DNA of 62,451 bases from an uncultured Bacteroidales bacterium (GTDB lineage: Bacteria > Bacteroidota > Bacteroidia > Bacteroidales > UBA3824). Under the pieces are notes generated by a model. It had not been told where the DNA came from. It worked only from the letters and a program-made list of their open reading frames with translations, and did not search any database. Location of the stretch: the NCBI GenBank assembly GCA_905234655.1, contig CAJOJG010000012.1, positions 1 to 62,451 of the forward strand. The letters run 5' to 3'. Below are positions 26,458 to 35,905 of the stretch, piece after piece. Positions within the stretch are counted from its first letter, which is position 1. Every line of letters starts with the position of its first letter. A program made the position numbers and the translations under genes.

Positions 26458-28275
26458 TCAGTTGAATTTCTTTTCTATGTCGTCCCACGTGAGCATGACT
26501 GTCGTCGGGTTCCCGTCAGGCGTGTAGTTCGGTGACGACGAGGACATAAGGTCGTCCTTGAGCTGCTGCATTTCTTCCTTAGAGAGCGCATGGCCAGCGG
26601 TCACAGCCTCGCCTCGCGCAGCAGCCTGGGCGAGGATGTCTTTTATGGATGATGAAATGTTGCCGTGTTCGTTACGGTAACTGTCTATAATCCTGTACAA
26701 TATCTCCGTCGCCTTGTTCTGTTCCATGTACGGGGGTATGCCGGTCAGTATGGCCTTGCCGTCGTCGTGGATTGTAATGTCGTAGCCGACGCTTTGGAGT
26801 TCGTCGCGGATGTCGTGAGCCATCGCCGACTGGGTTACGTCGAGGTCGAGTTCCTGCGGGTAGAGCAGCTGCTGCACGGCATCGGCGTTTGAGTCGATTT
26901 GTCTGAGGTATTTTTCATACAAAATCCTGGTGTGAGCCCTGTGCTGGTCGATGAACATAATGCCGTTTGGCGTGGGGCATACGATGTATTTCCCATGTAA
27001 CTGGAGCATCGGCGGCGCGGCGGACGGCGTGTCGGTCAAAGCCTGTGGCTCGTCGTGGAGCCGCTGCCAGTTTTGGGCGTTGTGGCGTTCGCGTGGCGTC
27101 GTCGTGTCGAAAAACGTGGGGTTCTTCGGACGTTTCGGCTCAAAGTCCTTCGGCTTTTCGGTCGAGATGAATGGGTTATAGTTTGGGTCGTAGTCTATCT
27201 GTGGTTCTTCGGGCATCGGACTGTCGGACGGAAAGTATGGAATGTCCTTAATTTCCTGGTTCTCAAAGTCAATCGCCGGCGTCACGTCGCTCTTGCTAAG
27301 CGTCTCCTTGATGCCCGCCTGCAAAAGGTGGAATATTTCGGAGGCGTTCTCGAAGTTGATTTCGGTTTTTGTGGGGTGGACATTGACATCTATGGAGCGC
27401 GGGTCGACTTCAAAATACAGGAAGTACGGCGGCAGGCAGTCCGGCAATGTCAGTTTGTCGTATGCCAAGACGACGGCCTTGTTGAAGTACGCGCTTTTCA
27501 TGTAGCGGTTGTTGACAAAGAAGTACTGCTTGTCGTTACGCCGCTTTGAGCTTGATGGCTTGCCGGTGTAGCCTGTGACTTTAACTATCGACGTGTCTAT
27601 TTCCACTGGGATTAGCATCGAGTTCAGGTTCTTGCCCAATACGTTGATAATCCGCTGCTTGAGGTTTGACTTCGGCAACGAGTATATCATCGCGTCGTTA
27701 TGGTAGAGCATGAACTCTATCATCGGGTGTGTCAGGACTATGCGCTGGAACTCGGTGATGATGTGCTGAAGCTCGGTGCTGTTGGATTTCAGGAACTTAC
27801 GCCGCGCCGGTACGTTGTAGAACAATGATTTTATGGCGAAATTGGTCCCGGCGGGAGTGTTCACTGGAGTTTGGCTGACGAAATTGGAGCCGTTGATGAT
27901 CACGTCAGTGCCAATCGGGTCTTCGGCGCGGCGCGTCTTGAGCTCGACTTCGGCGACTGCCGCTATCGATGCCAACGCCTCGCCTCGGAATCCTTTTGTG
28001 TAGATGCAAAATAGGTCGTCGGTCTTTGTTATTTTACTCGTTGCGTGCCGCTCAAAACTCATCCTGGCGTCTGTCACGCTCATGCCACACCCGTTGTCAA
28101 TCACTTGGATGAGGGTTCGCCCCGCGTCCTTGACATTGACGGTAATCTTTGTGGCTCCGGCATCGACGGAATTTTCTACGAGTTCCTTGATGACGGAGGC
28201 CGGGCGTTGGATCACCTCGCCGGCTGCTATCTGGTTGGCGAGGGAATCGGGCATTAGTTTGATGACGTCGGACAT
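26458..28275 (-). CDS. mutL: DNA mismatch repair protein MutL
   Basis: 605 residues. The N-terminal GHKL ATPase has 'IAAGEVIQRPASVIKELVENSVDAG' (17-40), DNGCGM (60-65) and GFRGEAL (95-101), then 'DVNVHPTKTEI' near 296-306. A low-complexity linker (about 340-420) leads to the dimerisation domain. At 443-454 the motif reads DQHRAHTRILYE; the endonuclease-type MutL motif is DQHAxxExxxxE, so Ala and the first Glu are replaced by Arg and Thr. Nicking activity is therefore doubtful. MutL couples mismatch recognition by MutS to strand removal. It sits in a likely operon with a small membrane protein upstream (18-base gap) and rhomboid copy 2 downstream. Confidence 0.95.
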   Translation of the reverse strand: MSDVIKLMPDSLANQIAAGEVIQRPASVIKELVENSVDAGATKITVNVKDAGRTLIQVIDNGCGMSVTDARMSFERHATSKITKTDDLFCIYTKGFRGEALASIAAVAEVELKTRRAEDPIGTDVIINGSNFVSQTPVNTPAGTNFAIKSLFYNVPARRKFLKSNSTELQHIITEFQRIVLTHPMIEFMLYHNDAMIYSLPKSNLKQRIINVLGKNLNSMLIPVEIDTSIVKVTGYTGKPSSSKRRNDKQYFFVNNRYMKSAYFNKAVVLAYDKLTLPDCLPPYFLYFEVDPRSIDVNVHPTKTEINFENASEIFHLLQAGIKETLSKSDVTPAIDFENQEIKDIPYFPSDSPMPEEPQIDYDPNYNPFISTEKPKDFEPKRPKNPTFFDTTTPRERHNAQNWQRLHDEPQALTDTPSAAPPMLQLHGKYIVCPTPNGIMFIDQHRAHTRILYEKYLRQIDSNADAVQQLLYPQELDLDVTQSAMAHDIRDELQSVGYDITIHDDGKAILTGIPPYMEQNKATEILYRIIDSYRNEHGNISSSIKDILAQAAARGEAVTAGHALSKEEMQQLKDDLMSSSSPNYTPDGNPTTVMLTWDDIEKKFN

Positions 28276-28293
28276 CTTTGGCTGTGGTTTGTT

Positions 28294-28632
28294 TTATAAT
28301 CCGAGGAAATCTGTGACGTAGTTTGCTATTTGGCTGCTGTATTTGATGCAAAGGAATATGAGCAGTCCGGCGGCCACGTTGCGGAATGTGAGCAGGCCTT
28401 TCGCCCCTGCGCCAACCCTGCCGGTCTCCTCGTGCTTGCGTTCGAGGCGGCGGGTGAAAGTGCCTTTCTTTATGTAGCGGGTGCGCTCGCCGTTCTCGTC
28501 AGTCTGCTCCCCGTACATCTCGGCGCGGATTTCGGCACGACGTTGCTCGATGCGGTCTTTGACCTCATCGTAGAAAAGCGGCTGATATTCAAACTCGTGG
28601 ATTTCCATCCTCGGAAAAAATCGTATTCCCAT
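28294..28632 (-). CDS. Small tail-anchored membrane protein upstream of mutL
   Basis: 112 residues. The N-terminal 75 or so are highly charged and helical ('DEVKDRIEQRRAEIRAEMYGEQ'); a hydrophobic segment near 88-100 (VAAGLLIFLCIKY) is a single membrane helix close to the C-terminus. The start may be the ATG at 28632 or the Met at residue 9 (28608). A small protein of this type is often found beside mutL in Bacteroidales; its role is not known. On the minus strand a -7 element TACCTTTG (28671-28664) precedes it, and the promoter for pgeF diverges from the same gap. Confidence 0.7.
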   Translation of the reverse strand: MGIRFFPRMEIHEFEYQPLFYDEVKDRIEQRRAEIRAEMYGEQTDENGERTRYIKKGTFTRRLERKHEETGRVGAGAKGLLTFRNVAAGLLIFLCIKYSSQIANYVTDFLGL

Positions 28633-28702
28633 TTGCTGCGTATTTATATTTTTATTACTTTCGCAAAGGTAAACAAAATATCTTTATCTGCACCAAAAAA
28701 TT

Positions 28703-29497
28703 ATGTTAACTTTTGATAATAATCCGGGATTGTTGAAGTTTAATATACTGCAACGGTATCCCGAAGTGATTGACTTTGTTACTACAAGACTGCGTCCCGA
28801 CGGCACGGGCGACGACTTCAACATCGGCTACAGTGGCGGCAGTTATGACGATTGCATCAGCAACCGGCTCGCTCTCTCTGCTGCCGTCGACATCGCGCCG
28901 AAAAGGTTTGTGTTCCAGAATCAGGTGCATGGCTGCGATGTCCGCGTGATTGAAGTACATGACGCGGGTATGGGCTTTTACGACAAGGAATCAGCCGTGC
29001 AGGGGACCGACGTTTTGGTGACAAACATTCCAAACGTCTGTCTCGTAACACGTTCCGCCGATTGCATTCCTGTTTTGTTATATTCACCGGACACAAAATC
29101 ATGCGCGGCGGTACATTCGGGCAGGGAAGGCACATACCTCGGCGCGGCTGTCGTGGGCGTGAAGGCGTTGGTGGAAAAATTTGGCGCAGACCCGGCAAAA
29201 ATGGTTGCTTGCATAGGCCCTGGAATCTGTGCGGATTGTTACGAAGTGAGCTTGGAATGTGGTCAAAAATTTGTCGAAAATCCACGTTTCGCCGATGATA
29301 CTTACAAAATTGAGGGTGAAAAGGTCTACCTCGACCTGAAAAAGATGATTTTTTATGATTTGTTAACACAGGGACTTGTTGCAAACAACATTGAAATTAG
29401 TGATATTTGCACTAAATGTGCTAATGACAAATTCTTTTCGGCGCGTATGGGCGACAAGCAGAGGTTCTGCGCCGGAATTTGTGTCAGTGACAATTAA
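28703..29497 (+). CDS. pgeF: PgeF/YfiH family (multicopper-oxidase-like, peptidoglycan editing or purine phosphorylase)
   Basis: 264 residues, complete. Zinc-site residues of the family are present: His in QNQVHGCDV, Cys in TRSADCIPVLLYSP and His in AAVHSGREGTY. 'IGPGICADCYEV' is also typical. The usual GWRG after the last His is GREG here. In E. coli the homologue removes wrongly inserted L-Ser from muropeptide intermediates; other members phosphorolyse purine nucleosides. The gene is the first of three on the + strand (then a membrane-anchored protein and rnr) with gaps of 17 and 24 bases, and it is divergent from the mutL group. Confidence 0.9.
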   Translation: MLTFDNNPGLLKFNILQRYPEVIDFVTTRLRPDGTGDDFNIGYSGGSYDDCISNRLALSAAVDIAPKRFVFQNQVHGCDVRVIEVHDAGMGFYDKESAVQGTDVLVTNIPNVCLVTRSADCIPVLLYSPDTKSCAAVHSGREGTYLGAAVVGVKALVEKFGADPAKMVACIGPGICADCYEVSLECGQKFVENPRFADDTYKIEGEKVYLDLKKMIFYDLLTQGLVANNIEISDICTKCANDKFFSARMGDKQRFCAGICVSDN

Positions 29498-29514
29498 TTA
29501 CAGTAAAAAGAGAT

Positions 29515-30387
29515 ATGGAAAAGGACAACGAAAAAGACTTGGAAAAGAAGGTCTTGGAACAGGAATGTCAGGATAAGGAAGAGGAAAAGAAGGAAAACGA
29601 GGCTAAAAATGCCAAGGCTTCCAAGATGAACAAGCATATCCTTATTGGCGTGGCGGTGCTGGCTGTGGTTGGGTTGATGTTATTTTTTGACAATGAACCC
29701 AAGGCGGACGTGCAGGCCGCTGTGGCTAACAGCCCCGTCAGCCAAAAGAAAAAAACGAAGTCGGCGCGAGAGTTTGAGGTCAAGTTCCTCGACTCGCTCG
29801 ACATCAGCAAGCATGTCAAGAAACCGCGCAGGCACATGGCGGGCATGGGCGCGCCACAGAACACCGCGCCGCAGGTCAGTAACCGTCTCGGCGCGGCATA
29901 CCGTCTTGGCATGGCTTTCGCATCGTTGGACAGTGAGAATGAGACTCAGAGAGAGAGGCTTATCGACATGGTCGTCCCGACAGTGGAACGCCGTCAGGGC
30001 AGCGACAGCCTGGAACAGTATTTCTATGACTGCGTGGGCGGTGTCGAGAACGGCGGCGAGCGTGGCATCGCGGCGATAATGATGTCCGGCTACTATTTCG
30101 GGAGCCTGTGCACTGTCCTCGAATATGTGAATGAGGAGTCTAACCTGCCCGACGAGCGCACACTCGCAAAGGGCATTAAGAAGATGGAAAACCTAAAGGA
30201 ATATCTCAATGAATCCCTTAAAGCCGAAAAAGAGGTGAAGACGACGATGGCTATCCAACGCCTTGAGGCTGCGGCAGATTCAGTGATAAGTTCCTATTAC
30301 AACTGTCAGTCCGATTATGGCGAGGCGGGCGGAAAGTATGATCCGCTGCTTGCCACAATCAAGGGCATTGACGATATTTTAAAATAA
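29515..30387 (+). CDS. Membrane-anchored protein with charged N-terminal coiled coil
   Basis: 290 residues. The first 38 are almost only E, K, D, Q and N (a charged helix or coiled coil in the cytoplasm). A membrane helix follows at about 41-59 (ILIGVAVLAVVGLMLFF). The remaining 230 residues should lie in the periplasm and are helical, with a basic segment (KKPRRHMAGM) near 101-110. Part of the helical domain ('GGERGIAAIMMSGYYFGSLCTVLEYVNEES') is loosely like the lipoprotein family at 12.2 kb (…FVIYGGWIESQYLTV), but I would not claim homology. It lies between pgeF and rnr and is co-directional with both. Confidence 0.65.
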   Translation: MEKDNEKDLEKKVLEQECQDKEEEKKENEAKNAKASKMNKHILIGVAVLAVVGLMLFFDNEPKADVQAAVANSPVSQKKKTKSAREFEVKFLDSLDISKHVKKPRRHMAGMGAPQNTAPQVSNRLGAAYRLGMAFASLDSENETQRERLIDMVVPTVERRQGSDSLEQYFYDCVGGVENGGERGIAAIMMSGYYFGSLCTVLEYVNEESNLPDERTLAKGIKKMENLKEYLNESLKAEKEVKTTMAIQRLEAAADSVISSYYNCQSDYGEAGGKYDPLLATIKGIDDILK

Positions 30388-30411
30388 TTTACTTCAACTA
30401 TTAAATTCGAT

Positions 30412-32781
30412 ATGTCAGAAGATAAAAAGAAAAATAAAACTCTCGGGCGTTATAACCGACGCACGCTCGACAGGATTCTGGGTGAGCTCTTTAAGAACAA
30501 TCCCACACATGACTATTCGTTGGACGAGATTATCGAGACTTTGGAAATCCGCGACGATGGCTCCAAGCAGGTGCTTGAACTCGTCCTCGACGACATGCTC
30601 GCCACACACCGCATCGCGAAAAATGACAACGGCGAGTACCACACTGTCGTCAAGACTGGCGTCATCATCGGCACAATCGACCTCAGCAAAAAGGGTCTTG
30701 CATTCGTAACCCCGGACGACAGCGACATAGACATCGCCATCTCCAACGAAAACCTCCACAACGCCCTCCACGGCGACAAGGTCGAGGTTTCGCTCTTTGC
30801 TCACATCCAGAACGGCACTCAGGAAGGCGAGGTAATCCGCATTGTCAAGCGCGCCCGCACGTCTTTCGTCGGCACGATAGAGAAGAGCAAGGGCGTGACA
30901 TTCCTTGTGCCTAACCACAGGACTATGCCATACGACATCTTCATCCCCGTCGGAAAGATGATGAAGGCGCAGCCGGGCGACAAGGCCGTCGCCAGCATCA
31001 TTGAATGGCCGGAAGGCGCAAAGAACCCGATTGGCGAAATCATCGAGGTGCTCGGCTCGACCGGTGACAATGAGACCGAGATGCACGCCATCCTCGCTGA
31101 ATACAACCTGCCGTATGCGTTCCCGAAGGACGTCGAGGAGGAGGCTGAGAAGTTGACGGACGGCATTACTGACGAGGAAATCGCCACGCGCCGCGATATG
31201 CGTGATGTCTGCACGTTCACCATCGACCCCGCCGATGCTAAGGACTTCGACGACGCGATTTCGTACCGCGTGCTTGATAATGGCAACTACGAAATCGGTG
31301 TCCACATCGCCGACGTGTCACATTATATCGAGGAGGGCACACGTCTTGACGAGGAGGCTTTTGCACGTGGCACGAGCGTCTATCTCGTCGACAGGGTAGT
31401 GCCGATGTTGCCCGAGGCGTTGTGCAATGGCATTTGCTCATTGCGGCAGGACGAGGACAAACTCACCTTCTCCGCCATCTTCGAACTCAACGGCAAGGCG
31501 GAACTCATCAACGAATGGTTTGGCAAGACTGTCATCCGTTCCAACCGCCGGTTCTGCTATGAAGAGGCGCAGAAGGTCATTGAGACCGGCGAAGGCGACC
31601 TCCACGAGGAAATTAACAAGTGCTGGGCGTTGGCAAAGATTCTCCGGGACGAGCGTTTCCGCAATGGCTCGATTTCTTTTGAGACACCGGAAATCAAGTT
31701 TGACCTCGACGAGAAGGGAAAGCCAATCGCCGTCCATTTTAAGGAGACCAAGGAGGCCAACTGGCTCATCGAGGAGTTCATGCTGCTCGCCAACAAGCGT
31801 GTCGCTACTTTTGTGGGCAAGCAGAAGGACAAGAGCCACCCGCCAAAGACTTTCGTGTACCGTATCCACGACGAGCCGGACTTGGAGAAACTGGAGTCGT
31901 TCCAGAAGTTCATCGGCAAGTTTGGATATTCAATCAACATGAACAACGAGGAACTCATCGCGCAGTCGTTGAACGAGGTTTTGGCAAAGGTGAAAGGACG
32001 CGACGAGCAGGACGCAATTTCTCTGTTGGCGGTAAGGAGCATGGCGAAGGCCGTCTATTCGACCAACAACATCGGCCACTATGGCCTTGCGTTCCCGTAC
32101 TACACCCATTTCACTTCGCCAATCCGCCGCTACCCCGACCTGATGGTGCACAGGCTGTTGTTCAGCTATCTTAATGGTGGCAAGTCGGCTGACAAGGCGT
32201 ACTACGAAAACCTCTGCAAACATTGCAGCGACCGTGAGTACCTTGCTGTCCAGGCGGAGCGTTCGTCCGACAAGTACAAGGAAGTGGAGTTCATGCGCGA
32301 CCACCTTGGCGAGACGTATGACGCAGTCATCTCCGGCATCACGGAGTGGGGCGTATATGCCGAGCTTGAAGAAAACAAAATCGAGGGCATGATTCCGATG
32401 CGTGACCTTGACGACGATTTCTACATGTTTGACGAGGAAAACTATTGTCTTGTAGGTCATTACACACGCCGAAAGTTCCAACTTGGCGACAGGTTGCAGA
32501 TAAAAATCGCCCGTGCCAACCTTGAGCGCAAGCAGCTTGACTTTGTGCTTGCGACATCGGAGAAGTACATCGAGACTGACCCCGAGAAGGCCGACGCGAT
32601 GGATGGCGGACGTAACAAGCGCAATCCCAAGAAGCCCAAACGTCCAAAGGAACTTCGCGTAAAGGCCGCCAAGTCCCCCAAGTCCAAGGGCAAAAAGTCC
32701 GGCAAGAAGAAAAACAAAAAGAAGAAGAAATCTTCCGCCGGCGACGCATCAACTGCCCCCCGCCGCCGAATAGCCGAATAG
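30412..32781 (+). CDS. rnr: Ribonuclease R (3'-5' exoribonuclease)
   Basis: 789 residues. An N-terminal helix-turn-helix-like part and cold-shock domains precede the RNB catalytic domain, with DPADAKDFDDA at 272-282 giving the metal-binding aspartates (D272, D278, D280, D281). 'YTHFTSPIRRYPDLMVHRLL' near 565-585 is the RNB end motif. An S1 domain follows at about 640-720 ('ISGITEWGVYAELEENKIEGMIPMRDL'). The last 50 or so residues are lysine-rich (KKSGKKKNKKKKKSS), as in RNase R, where this tail helps unwind structured RNA. It degrades structured RNA processively. A strong hairpin terminator follows. Confidence 0.96.
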   Translation: MSEDKKKNKTLGRYNRRTLDRILGELFKNNPTHDYSLDEIIETLEIRDDGSKQVLELVLDDMLATHRIAKNDNGEYHTVVKTGVIIGTIDLSKKGLAFVTPDDSDIDIAISNENLHNALHGDKVEVSLFAHIQNGTQEGEVIRIVKRARTSFVGTIEKSKGVTFLVPNHRTMPYDIFIPVGKMMKAQPGDKAVASIIEWPEGAKNPIGEIIEVLGSTGDNETEMHAILAEYNLPYAFPKDVEEEAEKLTDGITDEEIATRRDMRDVCTFTIDPADAKDFDDAISYRVLDNGNYEIGVHIADVSHYIEEGTRLDEEAFARGTSVYLVDRVVPMLPEALCNGICSLRQDEDKLTFSAIFELNGKAELINEWFGKTVIRSNRRFCYEEAQKVIETGEGDLHEEINKCWALAKILRDERFRNGSISFETPEIKFDLDEKGKPIAVHFKETKEANWLIEEFMLLANKRVATFVGKQKDKSHPPKTFVYRIHDEPDLEKLESFQKFIGKFGYSINMNNEELIAQSLNEVLAKVKGRDEQDAISLLAVRSMAKAVYSTNNIGHYGLAFPYYTHFTSPIRRYPDLMVHRLLFSYLNGGKSADKAYYENLCKHCSDREYLAVQAERSSDKYKEVEFMRDHLGETYDAVISGITEWGVYAELEENKIEGMIPMRDLDDDFYMFDEENYCLVGHYTRRKFQLGDRLQIKIARANLERKQLDFVLATSEKYIETDPEKADAMDGGRNKRNPKKPKRPKELRVKAAKSPKSKGKKSGKKKNKKKKKSSAGDASTAPRRRIAE

Positions 32782-32794
32782 CTACAACAACAAA

Positions 32795-32840
32795 AGAGAT
32801 TTTCGTCCAAAAAAACGAGATTTGGACGGAAATCTCTTTT
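32795..32840. terminator. Intrinsic terminator between rnr and the pseudogene cluster
   Basis: AGAGATTTTCGTCCAAA (32795-32811) pairs with TTTGGACGGAAATCTCT (32821-32837) with a single T-G wobble, giving a 17-bp stem, followed by TTTTTT on the + strand. There are A residues before the left arm, so it can also work for transcripts from the right. Confidence 0.85.
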
Positions 32841-32841
32841 T

Positions 32842-33321
32842 TCATTTTTCAAACAAATCGTCCAGTGTCGCCTGATATTGGATTTCGTCGGAATAGGCGT
32901 TGTCTTTTAGTCCATAAGATGTTATCCACGTGGGGATTAGGCCGCAGGTGGTGCCGCTTTCGCGACGGAAGGTTTCTATGCGGTTGCGCATGTCGGCGTC
33001 GTCGCGTTTGTCGATTGAGTATTGGAAGATGATTTGAACTCTGATTTCTTTGATGGGCTTGTCCTCATAATAATATAGGTGCAAGAGTGTCTGTTCGTCG
33101 GGCGGGATGAGGTCGATGGCGGCTTCCAACTGTTGGATGCGTTCCTCGGCATCGGCGCGGTTGCAGACCAATCTGTTGGCAAAGTCGATGACATACAGCG
33201 AGTAACGTTTCACCAACTGCGCATACAACGCCGCCGCCGTCTTGCGGTCGCCCTTGCCCAAAAGATTTTTGATTTGGGCGGTGATTTCGAGGTCGCCGGT
33301 GTTGCCTTTTGTGGTGTCCAA
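32842..33321 (-). pseudogene. Chimeric relic: shortened ECF sigma factor joined to an ATPase C-terminus
   Basis: The frame has no ATG at its start (TTG at 33321). Residues 24-55 ('GDRKTAAALYAQLVKRYSLYVIDFANRLVCNRADAE') read like region 2 of an extracytoplasmic-function sigma factor. They run directly into 'IQQLEAAIDLIPPDEQTLLHLYYYEDKPIKEI', which is the start of region 4, so everything between is deleted. After that the frame changes to 'VQIIFQYSIDKRDDADM … IPTWITSYGLKDNAYSDEI … TLDDLF', the typical C-terminal end of a DUF234-type AAA-ATPase. Both parts are incomplete, so I regard the whole as a pseudogene made by deletion, although it could still be translated into a 159-residue protein. Confidence 0.6.
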
Positions 33322-33373
33322 TTTCGGATTGAGGTTCGGATTAGTGGATTTTCAGGGCGCAAAGTTATGAAAA

Positions 33374-34936
33374 TTAACGTTCCACCACCCACTTTTCAAT
33401 CGTCCTCGCATTGCCGTCCGACGAGATGTTGACACCGATTTTGACGATTTCGCGGCCGTCGTACTTGTATGGAATGGCGTAGTTTTTTGAGTTGATTTGC
33501 GCCAATGCGTCCTCTGCCGAGCCGTCCACTTTGAGTTCGAGCACGAAGATGTTCTTCTCGTTTTTGATGACGACGTCAGTGCGCCCGACGGCGGTGTTGA
33601 CTTCCACTTCGGTGTAGAATCCAAGCCACGTGAACATCACGTAAAGTATCGTCTGAAAATGCTTTTCTTCCTTGTTGTCGAGGACATTGGGGATTGTGGA
33701 CAAATAGTCTTTGAGGTAGGGCATTGCCTCGTCAATCTGAAGGCTGTACAATGCCGCGTAAAACTGTTTCATCGACATCTTGCCTGATGAAATATTTATC
33801 GGGAAATAATATTTCATCATATTCTGCATCATTCCCACGCGGACTTCGTTGTTGGGATAGTCCAAGACGTAAGTATTCCATTGAGGGTCGAAATCCTTGA
33901 TTGTCAAATATCCCGCCTGATAGAGAATCGGCCAAAGGCTGTCGTAGTCTTCGGGCGACACGTCGAAATCGTCGGCGAACAAAGTCTTCGGAACAAGATT
34001 TTTTACGTCGGCATTGTGGCGTTTCAGGTGGTCGATGATGTAGGACGAAGTAGCCGTGCCAAACCAATGGTTGTTAAGTTTGCCCTCGGCAAGCGCATTG
34101 AGGATGCTTGTCGGGTTGAACATAGCAGGCGAGTTTTCACTGAAATGGTAACTATCATACTGGTACACCAATTGTTCCATCATCTTCTCGTATGTGCAAT
34201 TGTTTTTCGCCGCCAACACCTCGATGTCGTCGTGGAAGTAATGTTCAAGTTCGGCATGGGTGATACCACAGATGTCCGAAAACTGTTCCCACATTGAAAT
34301 TTTGTCGAGGTTGTTGATTGTAGAAAAAATCGACACCTGGGAAAACTTCGATATTCCCGTGATGAAGACAAACCGTTCGTCCTTTTCCAAGACTTTCAGT
34401 TGCTGATAGATTTCTTGAAGTTTTGGCTTTACATCTTTGAGTTTGCCATCGTAAAGATGGGCGTTGAGCGGCGCATCGTACTCATCGATGAGGACGACAG
34501 CATTTTTGCCTGTCTGCGACTTGGCGGTTTTAATAATGTTATAAAAACGCGAGCCATTGTCAAGTTTTTCATTTGGCAGGATTGAATAATTCTTTTAATA
34601 TTCAATGAGTTGAGTTGCTATCGCACCTGATATTTTGTCAATTTCCACATCTTTTACCGCCGACATATCGAGTTTGATCACAGGATATTGTAGCCAGTCC
34701 TTTTCCAAGTCGTATATTTTCAGCCCTTTGAAAAGTTCTTTCTTGCCCTCGAAATATGCGTGCAAAGTGTTTACCAGCAACGATTTGCCAAACCGTCGCG
34801 GGCGCGAGAGGAACACAAATTTCCTCTTGCCAATCATTTGATACATACGCTCGGTCTTGTCAACGTATAGAAAGCCCTCGGTGATGATTGACTCGAAGTC
34901 GGCGCGACCTGTGGGATAGTTGTGTTGTGTCGCCAT
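33374..34936 (-). pseudogene. AAA-ATPase/PD-(D/E)XK (DUF1703-type) gene broken by one stop codon
   Basis: Read through, the frame has 520 sense codons in two parts in the same frame. Part 1 (34936-34598) holds the start, 'YPTGRADFESIITEGFLYVDKT' and the P-loop RPRRFGKSLLV. Then a TAA at 34597-34595 interrupts it. Right after the stop it goes on as 'KNYSILPNEKL … AKSQTGKNAVVLIDEYDAPL', the Walker B region, and through the whole central part to the nuclease core TDVVIKNEKNIFVLELKVDG near the end. Apart from the TAA no damage is seen, so it is a fresh nonsense mutation or, less likely, a sequencing error. TTG at 34390 could only start a headless product. Confidence 0.85.
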
Positions 34937-34974
34937 AATTTCTAAAAATTTGGTTTGCGCAAATGTAGCAAAAG

Positions 34975-35835
34975 TTTTTTACAATACAAAACAACCGCCG
35001 CCTGAAAAGGCACAAAAACCATGTCGGCAAAGCCTTTGCCCGAGGGAAATTCGCGGAAAATCTCATAGTCGCTGATTGCGGAATAGTACGCAAGTTTGAT
35101 TGCGCACGCCATCGAGTTTTCGCTTTTTGCACAACGCTTTCACCTCGTCGGTGGTAAAGCCGTAATATTTGTCTGTTATGTTCGGGTTGATGACGCTGAA
35201 CTTTTCAAAATTGTTGAGCGCAGATTGTGTCCTGTATTTTATTATCGGCAAAATGCCCGTCATATAGACTAAAAGAAACAACTTGTTGGAAATGTTTGAC
35301 TTGAACATTGCCCTCAGGAAATCGACGTACTCTTCGCGCACGGGTGCCTCGTCGTCCCTTACAAGCATGCCCCACTCGTCGATGATGAGGATGAAGCGGT
35401 CGCTGGTCATATCGTTGATTTCGGCGAGTGCTTTGCTAAGCGATTCTTTTTCTTTTAAGTCAGGATACGATTTTTTCAAATCGGCAATGATGTCTTTTTG
35501 CGCGTCCTTGACGATTGTTTCCGGCTTGTATGTCGCAAAACGGTTCCAGTCGATATAAATCGTCGGGTACTTGTTGAGGTGCTTTTTGTAGTCTGGCGAC
35601 TTGGTGATTTCGAGTCCTGAGAAAAGTTCGTCCGATTTTGACGAGCGGTCATAATAGGCATACGCCATCTTTGCCGCCACAGACTTTCCGAAACGCCGTG
35701 GGCGGGAAACGCAGATGTATTTTCCCTCGGAATCTATCTTCGCGTTCAAAAAGTTCAACAAATCCGATTGTCAACGAAGTTAGAGTTTTTCACGCTTCTG
35801 AAATCGTAATCGCCGTAGTCTATAAATTCGCTCAT
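34975..35835 (-). pseudogene. AAA-ATPase/PD-(D/E)XK gene with frameshift and internal deletion
   Basis: The true start is the ATG at 35835 ('MSEFIDYGDYDFRSVKNSNFVDN'). After about 24 codons a one-base loss near 35760 shifts the frame to 'LLNFLNAKIDSEGKYICVSRPRRFGKSVAAKM', which has the P-loop, and then 'RFILIIDEWGMLV' as Walker B. At about 35110 the text jumps from 'YYGFTTDEVKALC' to 'ENSMACAIKLAYYSA … EIFREFPSGKGFADMVFVP' in another frame. The latter belongs to the C-terminal nuclease part, so some 200 residues in between are lost. The copy is dead and also lacks its final strands. Confidence 0.8.
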
Positions 35836-35905
35836 GGCAAGGTCTTGTTTAAAGGTTTTCGGCAAAATTATATAAAAAACCTGATATTTTCTACACCGGC
35901 AAATA

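Noticed and set aside
34595..34597. TAA as a recoded (for example pyrrolysine- or selenocysteine-like) codon
   Set aside because: TAA is not known for such recoding, there is no special downstream structure, and neighbouring copies of the family are plainly dead; a nonsense mutation is simpler.
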